From Volutella citrinella (lineage: Eukaryota > Ascomycota > Sordariomycetes > Hypocreales > Nectriaceae): a stretch of 64,000 bases of DNA. The DNA is taken from NCBI GenBank assembly GCA_034401135.1, contig JAWZSP010000007.1, positions 3,224,001-3,288,000 of the forward strand, read 5' to 3'. Positions within the stretch are counted from its first letter, which is position 1. Each line of letters begins with the position of its first letter. The notes beneath the pieces are model-generated. The model made no database searches, was not told the DNA's origin, and saw only the letters and a list, made by a program, of their open reading frames with translations. The position numbers were made by a program, and so were the translations under genes. Below, piece by piece: positions 53,301 through 64,000 of this stretch.

Positions 53301-55165
53301 GCCGCCATTCCCGTCCCCGGCTACCTCATCCGGACGAAGAGAGGGGCGTGTATGACCTGCCGTGCTGCTGCGGCCTGTACAAACTACAGAGTATCCGTAT
53401 CTGCGTACGGAAATGCCCCGTCATGGTGGGCGGACAGGGGATGCGTTGGATGGTTAGTTGACGTGTATATGCGACCATTCTTACCTTTTGCACGAGTTGG
53501 CACTGTAGCATCGTACTGAGAGAGCCCGCATCGCGGCTGGGCGGTGAGAGACTGCGGCGATGCTGCCGAAGGGCCGATCTGCAAAAACAGGGTGAATCGT
53601 CAGGAGGCGGCAGAGAGGGGGTCTTGGGGGTGTCTAATCCTTTGTGCCATGCCTTCGCGGCCTGCTGCTGGCGTCGTCGATGCCGAAGCAGAGCAGGCAT
53701 CCGGGCGGTGCCCCAACATGAGCAAACATGGGATAGACATGCAAGCCGTTGATGTATGACCCATGGAGAAGGCCGTATTCGTACCAGATGGCGCCCCTGC
53801 CCTGCGTCTTTGAAGAATGACCATGGGCATGGCAACGGCAGTAATTCGTGGTAGCAGTGAAGGACTGCCCAGAGCAGATGATGCACCTCCGCACGCAGGC
53901 TCATGTCGGTCCCATCCGAGCTTTGTGAAGCATTCCTTGTTGCCATGCATACCCCATGCCACCAACCGGATGGCTTCGTGACACCAGCTGCATCACCCTC
54001 GCTTGAAGGAGGGGTTTGCCCAAATTGCCTCCTCTGTTGTCGCCACCGAAGGGGATCGAACAGCAAGACAGCTGGCTTGCCAAGTGGTGTACCTGGCAGT
54101 ACCATGAGAGTACCGTGCCGGAGCAGGCGCTTCAAAGAACTGGCGGGTTTTTTCTAGCGCGGTTCGAGGATGCGGACTACCGCGGCGCCTTGGTCCTTGG
54201 GCGGCGGCAATTGTAGCAAAACACTTGGTCGTTGACTCGTTGGTCTGCATTTTGAGTTTTCTTCCCGACGAACGTCCCTAGTCGGGGGGAGGCTCTGGTG
54301 GCGTGGCTGTTGGTGTCGACACCGGTACTGCATTGTACCTTTCCGATTTTTTTTTTGCCTGGCAGATCTTCCTTTCGCGCGGTTTCTCCACCCGCACCCC
54401 TCCCCCCCTGGTTCAGTTTGAGCAGTTGCCGCCGATTCGCTTTGGCTGGGACGAAACGGTCTGTCTGTCCTCTCTGACAGGCCTGCGCAACATCTGAAGA
54501 CACAGAGAAATGCGGCATGCGTCCCCCAACGTGAGAGTGGCAGCAGGCAGTCCTACTGCGCTCATCGCATTGATGCGGAATCTCGACCTGGCCTCTGTTG
54601 AATTCCGCAACTGACGGGTTTTGTTCTTGGGTGGCTTCCTTACCTGCTTTTTCCCCTTCTCGTCGCCTGTCCACCCCCCCCCTGCTCTTCTTTGCCTGGG
54701 CGGTTTCCCGTGGTCCCACAACCAACCAGCAACCTTGGGTAAAGGTGCAGCGGCTTCTGCTCCACGGACCCGATCCGCTTCCCCAACAAAACGTGGGCCT
54801 GGAGAGCCCGAAGCGGCCATTGCGGCGGCGGCAAGTTGGCAACCACTCCCTGACAGACGCCCTCCTTCCAATGCCGCTTTCCTCCTCACACGCCTCTTGC
54901 TCACATTGACTCGGTGCTAGCTCCCGCACCACTCGCCTGGCCAGACTGCCTGCCAATCAATCCAATCCTCCGCTTGGCCTCCTATTTTTTTTCTTAAAAG
55001 TCTCCCGTGCCCTGCCTCCCTCTCCCTGTGCCCGGTCTCATCCTCCTAATACTTCCCTCCCTCCCCAAGAGGCCAATTGGAACACCCTTAGCTGCTGTTC
55101 TTCTTGTTCTTCCTCTCCTCAACACCAGCCCAGACCACAAGCACTCAACGTCGTGGTGGTTCAAA
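50334..55165. other. 4.8-kb region without a convincing gene, upstream of the desaturase
   Basis: The longest gene-poor stretch in the window. Minus-strand ORFs of 216 (50400-51050), 269 (53326-54135) and 259 codons (54177-54956) are rich in Arg, Cys, Trp and Pro, and lack domains and splice logic. They look like chance ORFs in GC-rich DNA. The right end (54900-55165) is a C/T-rich leader and promoter of the desaturase. No transposon remnant or tRNA was recognised. Confidence 0.5.
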
Positions 55166-56665
55166 ATGGCCTCCACCTCGGCTCTCCCCCGGCAGAGCCC
55201 TGCGCTCCGCCGCACCGTCACCTCCAACACCGTCACCGACTCCGAGGCTTCGGCTGCCGTCTCTCCCAGCGACTCTCCCCGCCCCTCGGCCTCAAACACC
55301 TCCCTGTCGTCGCTTGCCTCTGACGCCGAGATCAAGAGCGCCGGCTATGGCAAGCTGCTCGATACCTATGGCAACGAGTTCACCCCTCCCGACTTCACCA
55401 TCAAGGACATCCGCGATGCCATCCCCAAGCACTGCTACAAGCGCTCCGCTCTCAGGGGCTACTTCTATGTCTTCCGCGACATTGCCCTTCTCGCCAGCAC
55501 CTTCGCCATCTACTACAACTTCGTCACTCCCGAGTACATCCCCTCGACTCCCCTCCGTGCTGGTCTCTGGGCCCTCTACACTGTGCTCCAGGGCCTCTTT
55601 GGCACCGGCATGTGGGTCATGGCCCACGAGTGCGGCCACCAGGCTTTCTCCGAGTCGCGCCTGATCAACGATGCCACCGGCTGGGTCCTGCACTCGGCCC
55701 TCCTCGTCCCCTACTTCAGCTGGCAGATCTCCCACCGCAAGCACCACAAGGCCACCGGCAACATGGAGCGCGACATGGTCTTTGTTCCCCGCACCCGCGA
55801 GCAGCAGGCCAGCCGTCTGGGCAAGATGGTCCACGAGCTTGCTGAGCTGAGCGAGGAGACTCCCATCTACACGCTCATCCACCTCGTCGGACAGCAGCTT
55901 ATCGGCTGGCCCAACTACCTCATGACCAATGTCACTGGCCACAACTTCCACGAGCGCCAGCGCGAGGGCCGTGGCAAGGGCAAGCAGAACGGCTGGGGTG
56001 GTGGTGTCAACCACTTCGACCCTCGCAGCCCTCTGTATGAGAACTCGGATGCCAAGCTCATCGTCCTCAGCGACATTGGTATTGCCATCACCGCCAGCGC
56101 CCTCATTTACCTCGGCAACACTTTCGGCTGGTACAACATGCTCGTCTGGTACTTCCTTCCCTACCTCTGGGTCAACCACTGGCTCGGTAAGTCTCCCATT
56201 TGCTGAATATTCTCGTTCGTTCGTCCGTCGGGCTTTGGTGCTAACGATGTCGCAGTCGCCATTACCTTCCTCCAGCACACCGACCCTTCGCTTCCTCACT
56301 ACCACTCCGAGGAGTGGAACTTCGTCCGTGGCGCCGCTGCCACCATCGATCGTGAGATGAACTTCGTCGGCCGCACCCTTCTCCACGGCATCATCGAGAC
56401 CCACGTCCTTCACCACTATGTCAGCACCATCCCCTTCTACAATGCCGACGAGGCCACCGAGGCCATCAAGCCCGTCATGGGCAAGCACTACCGGTCCGAC
56501 ACCAAGGACGGTGCCTGGGGCTTCCTCCGCGCCATGTGGAAGAGCGCCCGTTGGTGCCAGTGGGTGGAGCCCAGCGCCGACGCCCAGGGCCAGGGCAAGT
56601 ATATTCTGTTCTTCCGCAACCGCAACGGCCTCGGCACCAGCCCCTACAGCACCAAGCCCGAGTAA
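55166..56665 (+). CDS. fad2: Delta-12 fatty acid desaturase (oleate to linoleate)
   Basis: A 476-aa ER membrane desaturase that puts the second double bond into oleic acid to make linoleic acid. Exon 1 is 55166-56186 and exon 2 is 56256-56665; the 69-bp intron (GTAAGT...GCTAACG...CGCAG) gives NHWLG|VAITFLQHTDPSLPHY. The three di-iron histidine boxes are HECGHQ, HRKHH and HVLHH, with spacing typical of fungal FAD2. Hydrophobic segments IALLASTFAIYYNFV, LWALYTVLQGLFGTGMWVMA and IGIAITASALIYLG fit the membrane pairs. The Ser-rich N-terminus (residues 1-55) is usual for ascomycete homologues. Downstream HHYVSTIPFYNADEATEAIKP is conserved in the family. The start at 55166 (MASTSALPRQSPAL) has an AAAATGG context. 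A delta-15 or bifunctional activity cannot be excluded. Confidence 0.96.
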
Positions 56666-57318
56666 AGGGTGTGCCGAATCGGGTTCTTTGTGCGAGTGTA
56701 TGCAAAAAGCGATGTGGTGGTATTCACGATGTCGAAGATGTGTCTGAAATCATAATTCGATCGATCTTTTCAGTGTTGAAAGGTGCCCTCTGGCGGTGGA
56801 TCAGCCGAGTCGAGAGAGAAGAGAGAGCGAGACAGATTTTTAGCGGTGGGCATGGCCGCGAGATGCAACGAGCGAGAGAGGAAGAGTGTCGTCAGGCGCC
56901 GCTGCAACGAGAGCAAAGATGCCTCTAGAAGAAAACAAAGAGGCCAAGACGACCAAGACACGACTTAGATGATAGAAGCAGCAGATAGACGGCCTGATGA
57001 ATAGCCAGAATTCTTTCGATTCAACCTATTTTGCGAGTTTGGGCACGTGTGCAAAGCGATGAAAGGCGGGGAAGTTGAAAAGAGATTCGACGTTGGCGGA
57101 AGCCCCGGACGTGTGTGCATGAGATGGTGCTTACCCCACAGTTTGGATGGGTCACATGGGTTCCCGATCTGGCACCATCACTCACTACCAGAACAAGGCT
57201 GCCGACTAATACGACGGAAGCAGGGAAGAGGCGCATTAGCCGAATGTCCAGACGTCTGGGAGGTCACAGGTCTGTGAATTGGATGGCTCGATCATATTGC
57301 GATGCGGGCGTAGCCCGC
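56666..57318. other. Intergenic region between convergent desaturase and esterase genes
   Basis: About 650 bp holding the 3' flanks of two convergent genes. There is a purine-rich stretch with repeated GAGAG (56810-56885) and no coding exon. Confidence 0.5.
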
Positions 57319-59071
57319 CTATATACCAGCAAACACGTCGGCCAGCTTGATGAGCTCGTCCCACCGGCGGTCCTTTACCAGCTCGATCTTTGCGTCTGGC
57401 GTGATCCTCCTCATGTCGTAGACGGTCTTGGTGCCAAAGTCATACGGGGTATTCTGCACAAAGGCGACCAGGACCTTGATCCAGTCCTCCATCAGTTTCT
57501 TCTCCTCGGGGGTAGGGCCATGGAATATGGAGAAGCTGGAGAGGGCGAGCTGTTAGTGAGAGCTTGTGCGAGAGAGAGAGATGGAGAAGGGAGGCAATAC
57601 TGACTTCCAGAAGGGCTTGTCCATGGCGTGGGAGACGCCAAACGACATGGGCGCGATGGTTTCGTCAATGAAGGACAGGCGATACGAGATTTGGTACCGC
57701 CAAATGTCCCGGATGTCTACAGAGTTGGCGACCAGGTGCTTGACGAGCGCTCTCGTCGGCGCACGGACTTGGCCGTCTGCAACTATGAAGCCTAAGATAC
57801 GCAACGTCACTACATGTCAGCGTTTGCCTCTAGCGCCTGGCTCTTGACCCGGGGGGCATCTCACCAAAGACGCTCTTCCACTCCTCCAGGTCGTCCGACT
57901 TGGGCATGTCGTACTGCTCGACGGCCCGCGCCGTGACCTCGGGGGCGTAGTAGTTGGACACCTGGAGCCGAAGCGCGTCCTCCGTCGGCTCCGTCGGGCC
58001 CTTGTAGGCGGCGTACAGCGTCTCCTCGTTTTCGACCTCGCCGACCAGCATGCGGTAGCCGCGGGCCTTGAACTCGTCGGCAAATGCCTTGCTGCGGAGG
58101 TACTCGACCATGCCCGAGTGCAGGAACAGGTCGTCCGTGACTGGGCGAAAGGTGTGGTTGTCGAGGTGGGCGATGGCGGCCACCAGGTCCGCGGCCTCGA
58201 CATCCCGGAGCCGGTCGAGCTTGGCGGCCGCGGGCAGGCCGGCGTCGACGCCAAAGTGGCGGCACACCTCGTCGAACTGGGCGGCGGCGTCGGCGAGGGA
58301 CTTGGGCTGCGCGGGGATGGCGTTGGAGTCGAGGAAGACACGGCGGTACAGCGACGTGGGCGGGCCGGGACGCCGGAACTCGTGCAGCATCTGGGCCTCG
58401 ACGCTGTAGGCGCCGGCGCTGCGTCCGGACAGCGTCACGTTGCCCGGGTCGCCGCCGAAGAGGGCGATGTTCTGGTTCACCCACTCGGCGGCCATGCGCT
58501 GGTCCCAGAGGCCAAAGTTGCCGCCCGCGTCGCCGCCGTTGTCCTCGAGGACCTCGTGGCCGGCCAGGAAGCCGAAGATGTTGAGGCGGTACCCGACGGC
58601 CACGACGACGGCGTTGAGCCCGCCGGCGGATATCAGCTCGGTGGGGTTCATGCCTGGCTCGTGGGACGGGTCGCCAATCTGGAACCAGCCGCCGTGAAGC
58701 CAGAGCATAACGGGCCACTTCTTGTCCCGGGGCGCCGCGGGATCGGGCACGGGGGTCCAGATGTTGACAAAGAGGCAGTCCTCGCTATACTCACCCGCGC
58801 CGCCCTCGGCCTTGCCCACCGAGAAGCCCTGCTGAGGGCACAGCGACCTGAACTTTGTGGCATCGTACGCGCCTCCCTCGCCGTCGCTGTAGGTGAAGGA
58901 CGCGGGCAGCGGGCGTGCCTTGCGCCAGCGGTGCGGCCCGGTCGGCGGGAGTGCGTACGGGATGCCGGCGTAGCGACGGGCCTTGTTGTCGTACTGCACG
59001 CCGCGGACGGATCCCTTGGCGCCGAGCTGCAGCTCGCACGGCGTCTCGTTGTATGAAATCGTGTTTCCCAT
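57319..59071 (-). CDS. Type-B carboxylesterase (alpha/beta hydrolase)
   Basis: A 536-aa carboxylesterase/lipase of the type-B family that hydrolyses carboxylic esters. Exons are 59071-57865, 57791-57605 and 57535-57319; introns are 57864-57792 (GTGAGA...CTTAG) and 57604-57536 (GTCAGT...CCAG). The joins give WKSVFG|FIVADGQVRAP and KPFWN|FSIFHGPTPEEK. Family blocks are YAGIPYALPPTGPHRW, EDCLFVNIWTP, VMLWLHGGWFQIG (oxyanion hole) and GGDPGNVTLSGRSAGAYSVE (nucleophile Ser). The acid is likely in VENEETLY, and the His in GVSHAMDKPF. The nucleophile elbow is GRSAG instead of the common GESAG. No signal peptide is present, so it is probably intracellular, unlike secreted relatives. The last 40 residues end WDELIKLADVFAGI. 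Confidence 0.9.
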
Positions 59072-60716
59072 CTTTTATTCGGCAGAGCTTGCTCTTCAAA
59101 TGGCAAATGGCGGGAGCTGTACGAAGCTCCGGAGGTGATGGGTGCTACTCGTCATTCATACGATGTCCCGCATCCCAGATGTGGTGCCGAGGGATGGTGC
59201 AGCTTCCGGGTACGGGCACCCGAACGGTCATTTTTTAGCGGCCGATGTCAGAGCGAGCGAATGAGCGCCACGCAACAAACAGAAGCCGTTGAGTCAGGCA
59301 CAGTGTTCCCATTCGACAGGGCTGGCAGTGGTATGACGGCATCGACAAGGCCAATAGCGTATTCCGTCCGTCAGTCGCTCAACGTATTGGATGTCTGCTG
59401 GAGGCTCTGATTGGTGGCAGAGGACTAAACGCAACGATCTCGCCTATCTTGGCAGGCAGATATAAAAAGAAAAAGGTCAGGCGAGCGCAAGTATCGGCAA
59501 ACATTAGGGCCGGGACGAGCAATTAAGTGCGACTGGTTCACCAACGACGGGCTGAGTTGTCTGGCAGGGACAATAACACAAGACGTATTTGCAGCTGCCT
59601 AATCCAGCGACCACGGAGCAGACGCGGCGGCATGTGAAAGCCAAAGAATTTAAAAATGCCAAAAAGCCCTCGAGGGAGAAGGGATCTCCCTATCAGCAGG
59701 CTCCGCTTGATAACGCGGACCTCTCAATGGGAGGAGGAGGACCTTGCGGATGGGCTGAATAACGAGCCCAGGAAACCCCCAAGAGCGGAGCAATGGTGTC
59801 AATGGCTCCGCTGAACAAGCGGTTGGGATCGGAGCTGAGCCGAGGGACGAGGGGCATATCCCGAGAGTGAGGCGAGAGGCCATCGCTGACATGGAGGGCA
59901 AGACAGTGACATGCGGGCATGGAGCCATTCCTCGGCCGAGTCGGGGGCGGACACGACTGGGGCGGGGATAAGTTATTCGCTCATCAGTCCCGCAATAGCA
60001 GAGCTGAGGTCTTGGGGCCGTCCTGCGGCCATGGTCTTGGGTCTTGGTCCTTGGGCTCGCTGGAGGCGGATGGAACCTGCCACCGAATCAGAGTAGTCGG
60101 GGGTCCCGTTGAGGATCCAGACTCGTATTGGTTGCGCCCCGACTATGGTCCTATTGTATTCGCCTGGCCCCATAGTATGGTGTTCAAAGAAGGTTAATGG
60201 CACTAGAACGAACCCAAGGAACCCGGACCCACGGAGTTACGAAGAGCTGGTCCTGCATGCGGCCGCCAGGCTAAGTGGACGACGAGGCGCATGGGCGAAT
60301 AGCATAGTGCATGATTGCCTCGAGACGAACTGGGCCTCGGCATGTGGGCGAGTGGCGTATGCGAGCCGGTGAATTAAGAGTGGCCTGACGGCGCTGCCGT
60401 ATTCACTCAGTCTTGTCTTATGGTGGCTTGGTTGTGGTTGTGTTGTGCTGAATGAAGCATCAGAGCAACTACACTTACACTCACAACAACACAACACGAG
60501 GCTTGTTTTCTGGGCCAGGCGCTGCCGGATCGTACAAGCCCGCCAGAGTTGACGGGAGATAAGGTGAGTTGAAAACTGGCGTTTAGTGCAGATCAGCACT
60601 CGGCGAGCTGGAGGCCAATTTCGGCGATTCGGAGCATGGCCAGCAATTGTGTGTCAACGGGTGGGCTTGACCCATAGGCCGTGTCCACTATAGTCTTGGG
60701 AGGGATTTTTTTATCG

Positions 60717-60734
60717 ATCAGATAATCATCTGAT
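60717..60734. repeat. Short hairpin flanked by T-run and A-run
   Basis: ATCAGAT (60717-60723), loop AATC, ATCTGAT (60728-60734). The T-run on the left (60706-60712) can pair with the A-run on the right (60735-60742) to extend the stem imperfectly. Confidence 0.6.
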
Positions 60735-60911
60735 AAAAAAAAACGGCTGACCCGGTCGTAGGTCCGTGAGTGGCATCAGCCCCGGCCGGCCCACCTCCAC
60801 GAGGATGGAACCTTTTCCGTTCGCCAAGGTTAAGCTGCATTGGGCTTTGACGAAGAGGAAGATGGGAAAAATATGAGGAAAATTTTGGGAGTTGGCGGCC
60901 GACAGAATGGG

Positions 60912-60922
60912 ATAAATAAAAG
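60912..60922 (+). promoter_or_regulatory. Probable TATA box of the peroxidase gene
   Basis: ATAAATAAAAG lies about 90 bp upstream of the start codon at 61008, in an otherwise GC-rich context. Confidence 0.45.
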
Positions 60923-61007
60923 GGCTCCCGCATTCGGGGGTTGGTGGTGTTGATCAGCCAGCCCGCTGCCCTTGTACACGAATCCCACACTCGTTAATCT
61001 GGCTGCA

Positions 61008-62749
61008 ATGAAGTTGGTATTGACTGCTGCCCTCCTCGCGGCCCTGCCCCCTGCCGCCTCGTCCCGCTACGTGTGGCCCTCGGACTACGACGAGATTGAG
61101 GACATTCTTTCGCTGCAGCTCGGACATCAGGGCCGCAACTTCTCCAGTGGTAAGCTAAAGCTCACTCCTTTGCCGTGATAGCCTCACTTTGCTGGATCCC
61201 ATGGCTTACACGCGGCATCATCGCAGGCGTCACCCCCTGCGGACAGGGCGGCAACGTCAAGGGCCGTACAAACTCGGCAGAATGGATCCGCACTGCCTTT
61301 CACGACATGATTACGCACGACAAGCGGATGAGGACGGGCGGGCTGGATGGCTCCATCTGGTTCGAGCTGGACCGCGCCGAGAACAACGCGCTCGCCTTTG
61401 GCAACACGTTCAACTTCTTCAACTACCTGCACTCCACAAAGGCATCCGCCTCGGACCTGCTGGCCATGAGCGTCATCGTGTCCCACAGCGCGTGCGGAGG
61501 CACCACCAAGATCCCCTTCCGCTACGGCCGCGTGGACGCCATGGAGGCCGGGCAGGCCGGTGTGCCCGAGACACACACGCCGCTCAAGACGGTACAAGAG
61601 CGCTTCGCCACGGCCGGGCTCAGCCAAGACGACATGATCACGCTGGTGGCGTGCGGACACACGCTGGGCGGCGTCAACAGCCGCGACCACCCGGACCTGG
61701 TCGAGGGCGACTCCAGCATGTACAACGTGACGGTGCAGCACTTTGACAGCACGCACGACAACTTTGACAACGTGGTTGCGCGCGAGTACGTGGGCGGCAC
61801 GACGCAGAACCCGCTCGTGGTGGGCAAAAATGACACGCAGAACTCGGACAAGCGCATCTTCAGCTCGGACCGCGACAGGCTGATGAAGAAGTACGCACAG
61901 GACGGGCGAGAGTTCGAGTGGAAGTGCGCCAAGGCGTTTGAGAAGATGATTGACACGGTGCCCCGGGGCGTGCAGCTGTCCAGCCCCATCGAGGCCATCG
62001 ACATCAAGCCCACCGTGACGGGGCTGTACCTCAACGACGAGGGCAAGCTGGTGTTTGCGGGCCGGATCCGCGTGCGGACGACGGACGGCGCGCGCGGCGA
62101 CCGCGACCCGGCCAACCTCGAGGTGGACGTCGACTACGCGGAGCGCAGCGGCTGGTGGAGCCGGGACCGCATCACGACGACGTACACGGGCGACGCCACG
62201 GGCCTGTACGGCGAGACCTTCTCCTTCTACGCCTTCGAGAAGGTGCTGGACGCGGGCAAGGGCCTGAGCAAGTTCCACATCAACCTCATCTACAAGAAGG
62301 AGTGGCAGTGGTGGAACCCGCTGACGTGGTTCGAGTACCACCGCGACGGCTTCTACTGGAAGACGACGAGCTACCGCAACGAGGGCCGGGGCTACCAGGT
62401 CGACGACAGCCTACTATACCAGGACGCGGCGTCGTGCGTCGCGCGGCAGGCCTCGGGCGGCGTGCGGGCCATGACGGCCACAATCTACGTCGCCAAGAGC
62501 AGGGCCGACAGGGCCGTCCGGCTGGACCTGGTGCGCGTCGAGAAGATGGCGGGCGTGCTGCCGCAGAAGCGCTCCGTCGAGACGTTTAGTTTTGGCGTGA
62601 CGGGCGACGAGGTGGGCGACTATGTCAAGATGGAGGCCAAACTGGGGCTCACGACGACGGGGTGGAGCACGTCGTTTGACATTGTGCAGGATGGCTGGGA
62701 CGGGTCCAAGAAGGAGTTTGTGAGGACCGTGGCGTGTCCTCGGACGTAG
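61008..62749 (+). CDS. Secreted haem peroxidase (plant/fungal peroxidase superfamily) with C-terminal extension
   Basis: A 554-aa secreted peroxidase that oxidises substrates with H2O2. Exon 1 (61008-61149) encodes the signal peptide MKLVLTAALLAALPPAASS and the mature start RYVWPSDYDEIEDILSL. The intron 61150-61226 (GTAAGC...CGCAG) is followed by exon 2 (61227-62749); the join gives NFSS|GVTPCGQGGNVKGRTNSA. The distal Arg/His pair is WIRTAFHDM, with the calcium/substrate-side DGSIWFELDRAENNAL. The proximal haem His is in MITLVACGHTLGGV, followed by HPDLV. These residues suggest an active haem site. The catalytic domain ends near residue 300. About 250 further residues (from TVTGLYLNDEGKLVFAGRIR) form a beta-rich extension I do not recognise; it contains a WWNPLTWFEYHRDGFYW aromatic stretch. 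Confidence 0.9.
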
Positions 62750-63741
62750 AAGCTGATGCCGGAATGACCTTGAACGTCGATGGAATGGGAGCTGGCTGGA
62801 GCAGGGACATGGGGATCATGCGGGGATTGCTTGCCGTCGAGAGGTGCTCCCATTGACCACTGAGAATAACGCTTCTGTGCGAGAGACTAGAAGCCATGTA
62901 GAATAACGAAATGACAAATCGAGCATTCCAATGTGCCGCCAATCAGTTGAGCTGGGCAACTGTGAGGGTGTGCGAGTCCGTCCAGGCATCTCCGTCCCAT
63001 TGCCTCTCCGCTCTAAGCGACAGCGGGCGCCCGAGCTTCGACGAGATTGCGTTTTGGGTTGCAGTAGCGTTGCCAGCTGTAATGACAGGCCGAAGCATTG
63101 GCAGTTTTGGCAAGAGGTGTGATCACTGTGATGCCCGACGTCCTGACGTAGGAGGCACGACGGCACGTGCAGATGCAACCCACACCTTCCGTTCCGCAGC
63201 TCCCCCCCCACCTCGCAACGCCACGCCACCGCTGTCATTGGCAACGCCCCGAGCCGAACACAAAACGCAAACGGCGGCATCAGACGAAAAGCTACGCGAT
63301 GCGCCCTTGCGTGGATACTCTGTCTGCGGCGTGCGGATGGCACAGCTGTCCGTGTGTCGAGGTCGTCGCGGTTGAAGCCGGCCATGATGCCCTCCATCAA
63401 CGACATCACGGGGGGCGCCATCTAGGCATCAGCAAAACGGAAGCAACCCAAGCCACGTTCCTGATTGGATCTCTTGGCGCAATCCCTGCCGACGGGATGG
63501 CTTGAGCCATGGAGGGTGCCGGCCTGCCCGCCTTGCCCGCCATCGTCATCCCCACGCCCTGCTTGACTGGCTGGGCCCATCTCGGTCGTTTCCCCGGATT
63601 TGCCAAGGACCGTCGAGAGCTGCACGCCAAATGCTTGTCCCGGCTTGGTACATCTCGGCGACATGGGCCACACCCGACGGCACGGTAGCAGCGACGGGCT
63701 AGCTTCGATCACGCGGCGACGGATTGCCCGGCAGATGAGCA
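62750..63741. other. Intergenic region, no convincing gene
   Basis: About 1 kb between convergent 3' ends. ORFs of up to 201 codons on the minus strand (62816-63421) are basic, Cys-scattered and domain-free, so none is called. Confidence 0.45.
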
Positions 63742-63999
63742 CTACCGGCCCTTGTCCACGGTACTTGGCGGCGCCGTCGGCGTATGGTGCTGCTCGCGTA
63801 CCCAGGCGCGAAGTGAGGCCCGGGTGAAGTAGACTGGCGGTGGGCTAACGGCAGGCTTGACATCATGGCCAGAGACAACCACAGCGCAGCCGGGATCTGC
63901 AAAAGGCAAACTCCATTCGACGCCGTGCATGCAATCGTCTGACAATAGCACCACCGCCCTGCCCTGATGTTGCAGTGATTCACCCCAATGGCACCCGAG
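63742..63999 (-). CDS. C-terminal end of an unidentified protein, running off the window
   Basis: The minus-strand frame is open from the window edge to TAG at 63744-63742, giving 85 residues. The residues include RAVVLLSDDCMHGVEWSLPF, ADPGCAVVVSGHDVKPAVSP, and a Pro/Thr-rich end HTPTAPPSTVDKGR. It has ordered-looking hydrophobic strands and no stop, so it is probably the 3' end of a real gene. No family was recognised, and no start codon lies within the window part that can be trusted. Confidence 0.4.
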   Translation of the reverse strand, partial: LGCHWGESLQHQGRAVVLLSDDCMHGVEWSLPFADPGCAVVVSGHDVKPAVSPPPVYFTRASLRAWVREQHHTPTAPPSTVDKGR

Positions 64000-64000
64000 C

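Larger units (their letters stand above)
59072..61007. other. Intergenic region between divergent esterase and peroxidase genes
   Basis: A 1.9-kb shared upstream region. It contains a 7-bp perfect hairpin flanked by T and A runs (60717-60734) and a TATA-like GATAAATAAAAG about 90 bp before the peroxidase start. No gene was recognised. Confidence 0.5.

Noticed and set aside
53326..54956. Two long minus-strand ORFs (269 and 259 codons) upstream of the desaturase
   Set aside because: They are rich in Arg, Cys, Trp and Gln with no hydrophobic core pattern or domain, and part lies in the desaturase promoter region.
61184..62341. 385-codon minus-strand ORF opposite the peroxidase
   Set aside because: Antisense shadow of a GC3-rich coding exon; its Val/Ala/Arg/His-rich composition is typical of such shadows.
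62816..63421. 201-codon minus-strand ORF near the right end
   Set aside because: Basic, cysteine-scattered, no domain; more likely intergenic between convergent genes.
1..64000. A secondary-metabolite biosynthetic cluster around the monooxygenase, esterases and thiolase
   Set aside because: No polyketide synthase, NRPS, terpene cyclase or cluster transcription factor is present, and the candidate tailoring enzymes are separated by housekeeping genes.
1..64000. CRISPR array or bacterial-type operons
   Set aside because: No regularly spaced direct repeats, and gene structure with spliceosomal introns shows a eukaryotic genome.

Overview
The window looks like a chromosome segment of a filamentous ascomycete, most likely a Sordariomycete and plausibly Hypocreales. 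Genes are single and on both strands. Introns are short (about 50-110 bp) with GTRNGT-type donors, CTAAC-like branch sites and (C/T)AG acceptors. Recognisable proteins are fungal: STAND/NACHT receptor, 2EXR and F-box proteins, delta-12 desaturase, IRE1, eIF3b and CCT2. No rRNA, tRNA, CRISPR array or bacterial-type operon was seen. The lineage call is inference.

Region 1 (1-11.4 kb) is accessory. It holds the 5' part of a zinc alcohol dehydrogenase (minus), a macro-domain protein followed by a large STAND NTPase (both plus), a small spliced gene for a 77-aa peptide, an F-box protein, and a tandem array of three NAD(P)-binding paralogues. The third paralogue is cut by a stop codon and has a decayed 3' end.

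Region 2 (12.4-25.8 kb) is metabolic and accessory. It holds a spliced SCP2-type thiolase, two 2EXR proteins, a small secreted six-cysteine protein, a secreted GDSL-type esterase (three exons), an F-box-like gene broken by an in-frame TAG, and an FAD-dependent monooxygenase.

Region 3 (25.9-50.3 kb) is mostly conserved housekeeping: IRE1 (unfolded-protein sensor), eIF3b, and the chaperonin subunit CCT2, divergent from eIF3b. Next come a 973-aa disordered protein loaded with SUMO-acceptor consensus motifs plus a SUMO-interacting motif, a TBC-domain protein with altered catalytic fingers, a Tc1/mariner-type transposase ORF that looks domesticated and lacks the first catalytic Asp, and a 740-aa protein of unknown function.

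Region 4 (50.3-64 kb) starts with a 4.8-kb stretch with no convincing gene upstream of the delta-12 fatty acid desaturase. It then holds a type-B carboxylesterase (three exons), a secreted haem peroxidase with a long C-terminal extension, and the 3' end of an unidentified minus-strand gene at the window edge.

The most notable signals are the SUMO-motif array protein, three genes whose reading frame is cut by TAG but continues as coding-like sequence, the macro-domain/STAND pair, the two small spliced genes, and the transposase-derived gene. All splice models were drawn by eye from reading frame, splice consensus and family continuity, not from transcript data.
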